Positions 46,203-54,647 of a stretch of DNA of 64,000 bases are shown here, piece by piece (the first letter of the stretch is position 1; every line of letters begins with the position of its first letter). The position numbers and the translations under genes were made by a program. The notes under the pieces were generated by a model. It was not told where the DNA came from. It saw nothing but the letters and a program-made list of their open reading frames with translations, and searched no databases. The stretch is from Saprospiraceae bacterium (lineage in GTDB: Bacteria > Bacteroidota > Bacteroidia > Chitinophagales > Saprospiraceae). The DNA lies in contig JADJNF010000009.1 in the NCBI GenBank assembly GCA_016714445.1, positions 186,001 through 250,000 on the forward strand, written 5' to 3'.

Positions 46203-46844
46203 ATGAGCAAATTTGCAGATTTAAGACAAGAGTATAAAAAGCATCAGCTTAGTGAAGAAAATATTTTGACAGATCCTTTGGAACAGTTTCGCGTGTGGTT
46301 TCATGAGGCATTGGACGCAGGGGTTATGGAACCCAATGCATTTACGCTGGCCACCGTTTCCAAAGATGGTACTCCATCTGCCCGTGTACTTTTATTGAAA
46401 GGAGTAGACGAAAATGGTTTTGTATTTTATTCTAATTATAACAGTGAAAAAGGTAGGGATCTGGCCGAAAAACCAGTTGGATCAATGGTTTTTCTTTGGC
46501 TTGAGTTGGAACGACAAGTTCGGATAAGCGGCCCCGTAACTAAAGTAAGCCGGGAAGAATCTGAAATATATTTTCATTCCCGACCCAGAGAAAGTCAGAT
46601 TGGAGCCTGGGTTTCATCACAAAGCCAGATTATAACTTCCAGAGAAGAATTAGAAAAAAATCTGATTGTTCAACAAGAAAAATTTAAAGATTCCGAAGTC
46701 ATCCCTTTACCTGAGTATTGGGGCGGATACAGACTTCAGCCACTGCAAATTGAGTTCTGGCAAGGTAGGCCAAACAGACTTCATGACAGATTGCTCTTTT
46801 CTGCTATTGAAAATATTTGGAAAATAGAAAGATTAGCTCCTTAA
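46203..46844 (+). CDS. pdxH: Pyridoxamine 5'-phosphate oxidase
   Basis: FMN-dependent oxidase making pyridoxal 5'-phosphate. The 213-residue product shows LRQEYKKHQLSEENIL, a RVLLLKGVDENGFVFYSNYNSEKGRDL block (FMN site, cited in part), VRISGPVTKVS, RPRESQIGAWVSSQSQ and the C-terminal PEYWGGYRLQPLQIEFWQGRPNRLHDR signature (cited in part), ending at a normal length. The K+ channel gene follows after 10 bases and may be co-transcribed. Confidence 0.97.
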   Translation: MSKFADLRQEYKKHQLSEENILTDPLEQFRVWFHEALDAGVMEPNAFTLATVSKDGTPSARVLLLKGVDENGFVFYSNYNSEKGRDLAEKPVGSMVFLWLELERQVRISGPVTKVSREESEIYFHSRPRESQIGAWVSSQSQIITSREELEKNLIVQQEKFKDSEVIPLPEYWGGYRLQPLQIEFWQGRPNRLHDRLLFSAIENIWKIERLAP

Positions 46845-46854
46845 AATTTGCTGG

Positions 46855-47874
46855 ATGTCCAAAAATGTTGACCACCAAAACGAGTATTTAAGATCAGGGC
46901 TTTGGAAATCTTTGATGTTAATCTCTGTTCTGATTCTCATTGGGATATCAGGTTACTATTTCTTTTTCGGATACAGTATAATTGATGCTTTTTATATGAC
47001 TATCATCACTGTTGGCACTGTAGGCTTTGGAGAAGTATCCCCTTTGAACGATTTTGGTAAAATATTTACATCATTACTGATCCTGTTTAGTATTTTTATA
47101 TTTGCCTATGCTGTCACCACTATTTCGGCATATCTGGTTTCAATTAATTCAATACTTGATTATAAAAAAAGAAAAATGCAGCAAAAAATAAACACCTTAA
47201 AAAATCATGTGATTATCTGTGGCTACGGAAGGAATGGTAAACAGGCGGCTGTAAAGTTACGGTCCTACAACAGACAATTTGTGATCATAGAACAAAAAAA
47301 AGAGATCATAGAAATTCTAAATCAAGAAGGTATACTTAATATAGAAGGAAATGCAACTGATGATGAAACGTTAATAAAAGCCGGAATTAGTCACGCATCT
47401 TTCCTGATCACATCACTGCCATCGGACTCAGACAATGTATTTATTACTTTGACAGCGAAACAATTGAATAGTAAATTGAGTATTTATAGCAGAGCCAGTG
47501 AAGAGTCCAGTCTGAAAAAACTCAAAATAGCCGGAGCCGATCACGTCATCATGCCTGACAAAATAGGTGGTGACCATATGGCATCTTTAATCGTAGCACC
47601 TGATCTTATAGAATTTCTTGATAATTTATCCGCATCTACCGCGGGTACGATGAATGTTCAGGAAATAATGCTTACGAACTTACCACAGATAAAAACAATC
47701 CGCGATCTTCACATCCGGGAAAATACCGGTTGTACGGTTATAGGATATAAAATGGAAAATGGAGAATATATAGTAAATCCTGATATTGATTTTCAAGTAA
47801 AAACTGATGGGAGAATAATTGTTTTGGGCAATACTGTACAGATCAAAAATCTTAATAAAGTCTTTGGTTTATAA
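46855..47874 (+). CDS. Two-helix potassium channel with RCK (TrkA-N/TrkA-C) domains
   Basis: A 339-residue K+ channel subunit of the 2TM/RCK type (MthK/Kch-like). First helix about 20-42 (LMLISVLILIGISGYYFFFG), pore with selectivity filter TVGTVGFGEV (about 57-66), second helix about 70-98, then an RCK/TrkA-N nucleotide-binding domain starting HVIICGYGRNGKQAAVKL (about 119) and a C-terminal TrkA-C-like domain (VRDLHIRENTGCTVIGYK-type sequence near 285). It would gate on ligand or nucleotide. Tail-to-tail with the next gene, 4 bases apart. Confidence 0.93.
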   Translation: MSKNVDHQNEYLRSGLWKSLMLISVLILIGISGYYFFFGYSIIDAFYMTIITVGTVGFGEVSPLNDFGKIFTSLLILFSIFIFAYAVTTISAYLVSINSILDYKKRKMQQKINTLKNHVIICGYGRNGKQAAVKLRSYNRQFVIIEQKKEIIEILNQEGILNIEGNATDDETLIKAGISHASFLITSLPSDSDNVFITLTAKQLNSKLSIYSRASEESSLKKLKIAGADHVIMPDKIGGDHMASLIVAPDLIEFLDNLSASTAGTMNVQEIMLTNLPQIKTIRDLHIRENTGCTVIGYKMENGEYIVNPDIDFQVKTDGRIIVLGNTVQIKNLNKVFGL

Positions 47875-47878
47875 TATT

Positions 47879-48601
47879 TCAACTAAAATATTTCAAAAAA
47901 ATAACTTCCTTTTCTGTCAAATGACGGCTCCATCCTCTTTTCAAATCTTTTTTGGTCAATCCCATAAAAGAGGTGCGGTCTGCCCTGGTGACAACATACC
48001 CTTTATCTTTCAAAGCAGACTTGATAGATGTATCAGTGCCCTTCAATATTTCAACTCCTACAGTAGGAAATTCACGATCCTGAATGGAATTAATTCCAGT
48101 AATCATAGGGATACTATCACAATATTGACTTTTCAAGGAAAGCAATTCTTCTTCAGTAATGACTTTATCCATCTGCAATTCGTACACAGATTTCATTTTC
48201 CTGTCTACTTCTGAAAGTTTAGCGATGACTTCTTTATCATTCGTAAGCACTACCAGACCAGCAGAACTTTCTTCCAATGGGTTTGCAGCAAATACTTTTA
48301 CTTCTGTAGTTTTTTTTACCAATGTCGCGACGGAAGGTTTTTTGACTCCTTCTATATCTGTGTATTGGGTATCTTTGGGTTTATTCAACAGAATGTATAC
48401 TTTTTTCTCTTCAATTACCAGTAATTTTCCTTTGTAAACCACTCTATCATTTTCATTCAGTTCAAGAAATGGATTGGTTTCCACCTTGTCATTAACCAAA
48501 ATTTCTCCCTTTTTAACCAGCTCAACAGCTTGTTTTCGGTTACACACTCCACAATGTGCAATATATTTATTTAGCCTGATTACACTTTCATGATTACTCA
48601 T
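47879..48601 (-). CDS. RsuA/RluB-family pseudouridine synthase with altered catalytic motif
   Basis: A 240-residue protein with an N-terminal S4 RNA-binding domain (IRLNKYIAHCGVCNRKQAVELV, about 8-29, cited in part) and a pseudouridine synthase domain (VYILLNKPKDTQYTDIEG, LVVLTNDKEVIAKLSE, KSVYELQMDK). The motif expected as GRLDxxTxGLLLLTND reads ANPLEESSAGLVVLTND, so the catalytic Asp appears to be Glu and the preceding Arg is Pro. It may be inactive as a synthase and act in RNA binding, or be a decaying paralogue; a true rluB elsewhere in the genome is likely. It precedes dnaB on the minus strand by 30 bases downstream. Confidence 0.82.
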   Translation of the reverse strand: MSNHESVIRLNKYIAHCGVCNRKQAVELVKKGEILVNDKVETNPFLELNENDRVVYKGKLLVIEEKKVYILLNKPKDTQYTDIEGVKKPSVATLVKKTTEVKVFAANPLEESSAGLVVLTNDKEVIAKLSEVDRKMKSVYELQMDKVITEEELLSLKSQYCDSIPMITGINSIQDREFPTVGVEILKGTDTSIKSALKDKGYVVTRADRTSFMGLTKKDLKRGWSRHLTEKEVIFLKYFS

Positions 48602-48631
48602 ACATTCCTGGATAAGGATTGAAAATATTTA

Positions 48632-50185
48632 TTAAAAAGGAATATCCATTTCATCATTTGCATCCAATCCGGTAGCAATATTCGGAGTATCGCTGTTCAT
48701 TTTGGATGGGCGGGTTATTATACCTCCTGCACCGAATGGGTTGACATTAAACACATCATTCAAATCATTATTAAATCCACCTTCACCAGGATCTTCAAAT
48801 TTCACAAAATGAGGCACAAACCTCAGATTAACTGTACCCAGCCCACCATTACGATGTTTAGCCAAAATAATTTCCGTAAGATCATTGGGGGTATCCAGTT
48901 CGCCTTCGCCCACACCATAATAACCGGGACGATATATGAAGGTAACAATATCTGCATCCTGCTCTATGGCTCCGGATTCCCTCAAGTCAGATAACATCGG
49001 ACGTTTTTCTCCTCCCCTGCTTTCCACTGCTCTTGACAATTGCGAAAGGGCAATGACCGGTACATGCAATTCTTTGGCCAATCCCTTTAAAGCTCTGGAT
49101 ATGGCCGAAATTTCCTGTTCACGATTGCCGTTTTTTCCATTGGGTGGTCCTGCCATAAGCTGGAGGTAGTCAATCACAATCATGCTGATGTTGTGATTCT
49201 GTTTCAGTCGACGACATTTTGCTCTTAATTCAAATATGTTAATCCCCGGAGTATCATCAATATAAATGGGTATCTGAGACAATTTATCAACTGCGGCGTG
49301 CAATTTTCGCCATTCAAATTCTTCCAACTGACCATTTCTGAGTTTACTCGAATTTATTTCAGCTTCCATGGATATCAATCTCTGTACCAATTGGACACTG
49401 GCCATTTCCAATGAAAAAAATGCTATACCTTTACCAGCTTCCGCAGCATTTTTAGCCAATGACAAAGTAAATGCTGTCTTTCCCATACCTGGACGGGCTG
49501 CCATTATAATCAAGTCCGAAGGTTGCCAACCATTGGTCATTTTATCCAGCTCAGTAAAACCGGTAGTAACGCCTGTCATATCCGAACCCTTCTGGCTAAC
49601 CGCTTCTATTTGTTTCTGGGCTTTGACAGCCAATGAAGCCAGAGATTCATACCCAGTGTTTAGGTTTTGGTCAGTAATGTCATACAATCCCCGTTCGGCT
49701 TCATCCAGTAGTTCAAGTACGTCTTTGGTATCTTCAAATGAATCATGGATAATCTGTGTACTCACTCTGATCAGCTCGCGCTGGATAAATTTCTGAGCAA
49801 TTATTCTGGCATGAAATTCAATGTTTGCTGCTGAACCAACCTTATTGGTGAGGTCCATCAAATAGCCGATCCCTCCTACTCCTTCAAGTTTTCCGGTTTT
49901 TTTCAGCGATTCATGGACAGTTAACAGATCTATGGGTTGTGATTTTCCAAAAAGGTCAGACATCACATCAAATATCGTCTGATTTTTGTCCAGATAAAAA
50001 CTCTCTTTGCGCAGTATTTCTATGATGGAAGGAAAACCGTCTTTATCTATCATGATAGCACCCAAAACAGCCTCTTCCAGGGGAATGGCCTGAGGTTGTA
50101 ATCTTCCATAGAGCAACTCTGAATCACCACGCGATGCAGTCAGTTTTCCGCTGATGGCTTTAAGTGTACTAGGTAAATCTGCCAT
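48632..50185 (-). CDS. dnaB: Replicative DNA helicase DnaB
   Basis: Hexameric helicase that unwinds DNA at the replication fork. The 517-residue product has the N-terminal primase-binding domain (IPLEEAVLGAIMIDKDG, about 34-50), a linker, and the RecA-like C-terminal domain with Walker A AARPGMGKTAFTLSLA (about 230), Walker B-region MIVIDYLQLMAGP, VIALSQLSRAVESR and KHRNGGLGTVNLRF with the arginine finger region. The Gly/Asn-rich tail is typical of Bacteroidota. No intein. The region just upstream is a DnaA-box-bearing, AT-rich spacer. Confidence 0.98.
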   Translation of the reverse strand: MADLPSTLKAISGKLTASRGDSELLYGRLQPQAIPLEEAVLGAIMIDKDGFPSIIEILRKESFYLDKNQTIFDVMSDLFGKSQPIDLLTVHESLKKTGKLEGVGGIGYLMDLTNKVGSAANIEFHARIIAQKFIQRELIRVSTQIIHDSFEDTKDVLELLDEAERGLYDITDQNLNTGYESLASLAVKAQKQIEAVSQKGSDMTGVTTGFTELDKMTNGWQPSDLIIMAARPGMGKTAFTLSLAKNAAEAGKGIAFFSLEMASVQLVQRLISMEAEINSSKLRNGQLEEFEWRKLHAAVDKLSQIPIYIDDTPGINIFELRAKCRRLKQNHNISMIVIDYLQLMAGPPNGKNGNREQEISAISRALKGLAKELHVPVIALSQLSRAVESRGGEKRPMLSDLRESGAIEQDADIVTFIYRPGYYGVGEGELDTPNDLTEIILAKHRNGGLGTVNLRFVPHFVKFEDPGEGGFNNDLNDVFNVNPFGAGGIITRPSKMNSDTPNIATGLDANDEMDIPF

Positions 50186-50631
50186 GAAAAGTTTAAATAA
50201 AACGTATGATAAAAATTAATAATGACAAAGGTAAAACAAGTTTTGGAAATAATTTTTTTTATACTTTTTCCTGATGTGGATAAAATGTGGATTACCCCAA
50301 ATCAATGTGGATAATTAAACAATACAACATCGTTAATGATTTCAAAGATATGTGAATTTTTAAAAATATGTGTCTGTCCAATATAAAAAATATATTAAAA
50401 GACTACATAATATATTGAAAAAATGATGTTTGCAAAAAAATAAAAAGTCACATTAAACAATTGTGATATATGTAGTAATATTACAGGCAGTTTTCCAAAA
50501 TAATATGTTTAATATTCTCAGCTGAATGTTCTTCTGAACAAAATGTGGATATCTATTTGATATATTTAATTTTATAATATCAACTGTTTTGAAATATGGA
50601 TATTTTTGCTTAATGACCAAACGGCAATTCA
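50186..50631. other. AT-rich spacer with DnaA-box-like 9-mers (candidate oriC)
   Basis: A 446-base, extremely AT-rich region between dnaB and the LTA-synthase-like genes. It holds TGTGGATAA at 50275-50283 and 50306-50314, both exact complements of the DnaA consensus TTATCCACA, plus TGTGGATTA at 50286-50294 and TGTGGATAT at 50544-50552. The first three start 11 and 20 bases apart, close to whole helical turns and all in the same orientation, and are followed by about 220 bases almost purely A/T, as a duplex-unwinding element would be. It may be oriC or a DnaA-controlled promoter region of dnaB. Confidence 0.55.
50226..50233 (-). promoter_or_regulatory. -7 promoter element of dnaB
   Basis: CAAAGGTA (TACCTTTG on the minus strand) matches TAnnTTTG, 40 bases before the dnaB ATG. 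The nearest DnaA-like 9-mer lies about 40 bases further upstream. Confidence 0.5.
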
Positions 50632-52431
50632 TTAAAGTTGAGTGTACCATTGTTTTACCATATCAAGAAATAGAAGACCTTCCCCCGCTTTTGCTACATC
50701 CCGCTGATCCGGAATCTCTATCGCACTGGTATCAATGCCATAAAAGCCGGCAGCCACATCAATATTCCAATAGGCTTTCCTTTTCTGATCCATACAAAAC
50801 ATATTCCTGCCAAATTTAAATGAGCCTGTATTGATTCCTGCCAACTGGTCGATGGTTTTCGGTAAATCAAAATGGTTAAATGGAATGTCAATGTTTCTTG
50901 ATAATAACATTGGGTCAGCATCGGGCGAATAAATGATCATTGGTATCCTGAATCTTTTATGGTCTTCCATCATTGCATATCCTGAGTGTGTGCTGCCATG
51001 ATCTGCTGTAATAACAAAAATCGTATTTTTAAACCAACTCTTGTTTTTTGACATGCTAAAAAAATGTTTGAGACTTTCATCACTGTATTTTACGGATGAT
51101 TTGTATTTTGATGGTATGTCATTTTTTGAACTGAAGTCATTGGGCCATGGAACTTCAAACGGTGAGTGTGAACTTAAAAATAATATGGTAGAAAAAAATA
51201 ATCCATCAGTTTGGTCGAGAACGGCAACAGCTTTCTCTACCATAATATGATCCGGCACGCCCCATTCTGTGATTTGATCTTCATTGGTAAAATCCTGATC
51301 TCTGATTATAGTGTCAAATCCGATCACCGTCAGGTAATTGTATAGATTGGAAAAATTGAGATCTCCGCCATAAATGAAGGATGTTTTACGTCCTGATGTT
51401 TTCATAGCAGCAGGTAGCGAAGGGTATTTTGTAACCTTATCAATGACATTGGGCATATTAATACTTTGTATTGACGGTATCCCACTTAATATACTCATCA
51501 AACCCTGGTCTGTCCTGAATCCGGTACTAAAAGCATTGTCAAATCTGACACTATGGCCGGATAAAGAATCAAAAAATGGTGTTACATTTTCGTTTCCGCC
51601 TAAATAAGAGACCATATCAGCAGACCACCCTTCCATGACGATAAAAACAATATTTTTACCTTTCCATTTGCCGAAAGTTGTGTCTGGTAAACATGCGTTA
51701 GTAATATAATTCGTTTGAAAATTTGTAATGTCAGATACCTTATTTGAAAGCTTTATTTCTTTTTGTTTTGATAATGAATACAAAAAATACCAAACCTTGT
51801 TTGTAGCAGCAAAATTATTTTTCATATCTTTGGAATAAAAAGCATCTGACGGTACAATAGGTAATTTTTGCCAACCACCTCTCAATCCCAATATGCTCAC
51901 AGATCCCAAAAACATTATAAAAATTATCGTCTGAAAATAATGTGTCCTTACAGGCGTCCAATGGTTAAAAAGCTTTGAGAGCACTTTTATTCCGGACACG
52001 AAAATAAAAAGACTAAAAAATAATGTCCAAAAAGGAATAAAATCCTTTACAGATGCCCATGCTTCCTGTGGATGATTTAAATATGAAAAAGCTCTGGCAT
52101 CCAAGGTACTGCCCCACTCCTTAAACAATAAAGTCGACCCGAATTCTACAACACAAATAAAAATCCACAAAAAAATATGCAGCCATTTATTCAATTGAGC
52201 TATCCATCCCCATCCTATCATTAGATAGGCTAACCACGGGATAATTCCTACAATAATAACTCCACAAATCATAGAAATATCCAGAGAAATAGCCTTCACC
52301 AATGGAAGTATTAGATCAGGAACATCATTATAACCAATAAATAATATCCTCCAAAGCAATAAACCTATGAAGTAAAATATAGTCAATCTAATAGGAAAAT
52401 ACAGGCTGCTGTATCTATTTTTTTGCTTCAT
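50632..52431 (-). CDS. LTA-synthase-like membrane sulfatase (second copy)
   Basis: A 599-residue protein with five N-terminal transmembrane helices (about 15-190) and a C-terminal alkaline-phosphatase/sulfatase-fold domain (about 260-580): KNIVFIVMEGWSADMVSYLGG, FSTGFRTDQGLMSILSGIPS (nucleophile region), KTSFIYGGDLNFSNLYNYL, FVITADHGSTHSG with the metal ligands (cited in part). The family transfers phosphoglycerol or related groups to lipids or glycans; Bacteroidota lack lipoteichoic acid, so the natural substrate is unknown, perhaps a lipid A or surface glycan. Its start overlaps the upstream homologue by 17 bases, so the two are co-translated. Confidence 0.9.
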   Translation of the reverse strand: MKQKNRYSSLYFPIRLTIFYFIGLLLWRILFIGYNDVPDLILPLVKAISLDISMICGVIIVGIIPWLAYLMIGWGWIAQLNKWLHIFLWIFICVVEFGSTLLFKEWGSTLDARAFSYLNHPQEAWASVKDFIPFWTLFFSLFIFVSGIKVLSKLFNHWTPVRTHYFQTIIFIMFLGSVSILGLRGGWQKLPIVPSDAFYSKDMKNNFAATNKVWYFLYSLSKQKEIKLSNKVSDITNFQTNYITNACLPDTTFGKWKGKNIVFIVMEGWSADMVSYLGGNENVTPFFDSLSGHSVRFDNAFSTGFRTDQGLMSILSGIPSIQSINMPNVIDKVTKYPSLPAAMKTSGRKTSFIYGGDLNFSNLYNYLTVIGFDTIIRDQDFTNEDQITEWGVPDHIMVEKAVAVLDQTDGLFFSTILFLSSHSPFEVPWPNDFSSKNDIPSKYKSSVKYSDESLKHFFSMSKNKSWFKNTIFVITADHGSTHSGYAMMEDHKRFRIPMIIYSPDADPMLLSRNIDIPFNHFDLPKTIDQLAGINTGSFKFGRNMFCMDQKRKAYWNIDVAAGFYGIDTSAIEIPDQRDVAKAGEGLLFLDMVKQWYTQL

Positions 52432-54334
52432 TTGTTTTCAACGTCATTTGATCCTGAATCATGGTTTGATTATATACCTGAATGGTATTGTGAAGTTTAC
52501 GCTCCAGAGTATTTTTTATTTCATGGCTAAAATCTGAGTTTAAAAGATTCTGCTTCAGAAATTTATCTTTTCTCCAATTGTAGAGCCCTATGAGTTTTTT
52601 CCCATCCGACTGTGTACAAAATGTCGAGTCGATATACTGATAAATTCCCATTTTATAATTTACTGTCTTGGGTTGGCATCTTTCAGCCAACAAATCATTT
52701 CCCAACGAGAAATAAGAAGACTTCACTTGCAGATAGTTCATTATCGTAGGCAAAATATCGATCTGACTAGCAATTTTGTCAGAAACTCCTTTAATAGAAT
52801 GGTCAGGCCGATATAAAATGATAGGAATCCTGTAATCATCCAGTCTGTTTTTCAGAACATCCGTATTTGGCCCGGTATGATCCGCAGTAATTATAAAAAG
52901 TGTATTCTGAAACCAAGGTTCCTTTTTCACCGATTCAAAAAATAATGATAAAGAATAATCGACGTACCTGATTGATGAGATAATAGGATGTCCTTTTGAC
53001 TTAAACCTATTCGTAAACTCCTCGGGAAGTTTAAAAGGATGATGGGAATTCAGAGTTAAAACAGAAGCAACAAATGGTTCAGAAAGTTCGGAAAGCTTTA
53101 AGCCCATGTACGGAAGGTATTTATGATCCCAGATACCCCATGAACCATCAAAATCTTCATCGACATCTGGATAATCTTCTTTTCCAAAATAATGATCAAA
53201 ACCTGCGGATTTACAAAAAGAATGAAATCCCATGGTACCAATAGCTGCGCCATGAAAAAAGGTCGAAGTATATCCCTCATTTTTTAGTAAAGAAGCGATT
53301 GAGTTGATCCTGTTATTGGAATATCTGGAAAAAATAAATGATTCGTCCATTAATGATGGTATTGATGCCAAAATAGCCGGTATCCCCTGTACAGATTCGC
53401 GTGCATTGGCAAATCCATTGGTATAAACCATGCTATTTTGCATGAGGGAATCAAGAAAAGGTGTTTTGGATGTACCGCCAAAATAACTCATATATTGTCT
53501 GGACAGGCTTTCGACCATAATAATCACTACATTCAACTTCTGATGAATAGTATCTGATTCTCCCGAATAAAGATGAATGCCCTTTTCGCAATCAATGAGT
53601 TCATTTATATTAAAATTTGGCTCCAGCTGAATAGATTTTTTTTGCCAGGTTCTGATCAGTGAAAAAGTCGAATTGAGTACAGCCGGCGCATTTTCAACCC
53701 CGACTGATTCCGATGCATTTATAATGGATATGGGCCTCAACTGCCATCCTCCTCTCATGCCCGTGATATTCAATGCTAAAATAAATACAACTCCGATGAA
53801 TGATGCAAAACTAAATTTTATCTGAGCAGATGGTATAAATATTTTACTCTCCCAGGTACTGTATAATTTGTAAATTACAAAAATAGTGACACCAAACATC
53901 AGCCAGACAAACCAATACTGTAGAATAAAAACCGGAATCATTCCGAATGCTTCATGGCCTTTCTCACCATTAAAAAATAATAAAGCGTCAGACTGTAATC
54001 GTTTTTGAACAAAAGGAAAATATACAACATCAACAAAGTTCAAAAAAATAAAAAATGTATTAGAAATTATAAAAACAAACTTGAGTAGCTTTTGCCGGAA
54101 GACATTTATAGGAAAGTAGAATTGTAAAAAAAACAATAATGTAAAAATAAAATTTGAGAAAAAAACTGCTGAAATGTCAAATCTTACTCCCTGAAAAAAA
54201 AGATTAAAAATGTCAAAACCATTGTCCAACTGAAGATCACCAGAATTATATACAACAAAGAGTCCCCTGCATAAAAAGTAGATAAGCAGTAGTGACAGAT
54301 AAATCTTTAATATTTGAACAATTCCGGTTTTCAT
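52415..54334 (-). CDS. LTA-synthase-like membrane sulfatase (first copy)
   Basis: A 639-residue homologue of the gene downstream, with five membrane helices in the first 200 residues and a periplasmic sulfatase-fold domain: VVIIMVESLSRQYMSYFGG, NGFANARESVQGIPAILASIP (nucleophile region), TSTFFHGAAIGTMGFHSFCKS and FIITADHTGPNTD (metal site). Sequence identity with its partner is moderate and spread over the whole length, so this looks like an old duplication. ATG at 54334 (MKTGIVQILK) is preferred over an upstream GTG. Promoter-like sequence is present 42 bases upstream. Confidence 0.9.
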   Translation of the reverse strand: MKTGIVQILKIYLSLLLIYFLCRGLFVVYNSGDLQLDNGFDIFNLFFQGVRFDISAVFFSNFIFTLLFFLQFYFPINVFRQKLLKFVFIISNTFFIFLNFVDVVYFPFVQKRLQSDALLFFNGEKGHEAFGMIPVFILQYWFVWLMFGVTIFVIYKLYSTWESKIFIPSAQIKFSFASFIGVVFILALNITGMRGGWQLRPISIINASESVGVENAPAVLNSTFSLIRTWQKKSIQLEPNFNINELIDCEKGIHLYSGESDTIHQKLNVVIIMVESLSRQYMSYFGGTSKTPFLDSLMQNSMVYTNGFANARESVQGIPAILASIPSLMDESFIFSRYSNNRINSIASLLKNEGYTSTFFHGAAIGTMGFHSFCKSAGFDHYFGKEDYPDVDEDFDGSWGIWDHKYLPYMGLKLSELSEPFVASVLTLNSHHPFKLPEEFTNRFKSKGHPIISSIRYVDYSLSLFFESVKKEPWFQNTLFIITADHTGPNTDVLKNRLDDYRIPIILYRPDHSIKGVSDKIASQIDILPTIMNYLQVKSSYFSLGNDLLAERCQPKTVNYKMGIYQYIDSTFCTQSDGKKLIGLYNWRKDKFLKQNLLNSDFSHEIKNTLERKLHNTIQVYNQTMIQDQMTLKTNEAKK

Positions 54335-54375
54335 GAAGGGCACCTACTGGCTTCGACTTGTATTCATTAAAGTTG

Positions 54376-54383
54376 CAAAGTTA
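54376..54383 (-). promoter_or_regulatory. -7 promoter element of the LTA-synthase-like pair
   Basis: CAAAGTTA (TAACTTTG on the minus strand) matches TAnnTTTG, with CAA at 54403-54405 as -33 TTG at 19-base spacing. Confidence 0.65.
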
Positions 54384-54416
54384 ATGTTTTTTTATTGCTA
54401 CCCAATGTATATGTTT

Positions 54417-54647
54417 TTAATGGTAGTCTTTAAAAAAGTGCAAAATCAGATGATTCTTAGATACAACCAACAAAAAAAGGACAACAAAATTTATTTTCAA
54501 CCGAATAGATAAACCCCGACCATCATAAAGATCAAAATCTTTTAAAACAGTATACCACAAAAGAGACAAAATTATGGTTATGACCATAGATAGGTAGAAG
54601 CAAAAACTCTTCAAAAATAGTATATTTGCCAAAAAATAACTTGGCAT
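54417..54647 (-). CDS. Doubtful small membrane protein
   Basis: A 76-codon frame from an ATG at 54647 (MPSYFLANILFLKSF...) with two hydrophobic stretches that could be membrane helices (FYLSMVITIILSLLW and INFVVLFLLVV). It contains the antisense of the pyrC promoter, overlaps the pyrC start codon, and has no recognised relatives. It may be spurious; it is noted because nothing else explains this 311-base spacer. Confidence 0.25.
   Translation of the reverse strand: MPSYFLANILFLKSFCFYLSMVITIILSLLWYTVLKDFDLYDGRGLSIRLKINFVVLFLLVVSKNHLILHFFKDYH
54621..54628 (+). promoter_or_regulatory. -7 promoter element of pyrC
   Basis: TATATTTG matches TAnnTTTG, 17 bases before the pyrC ATG. Confidence 0.6.
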
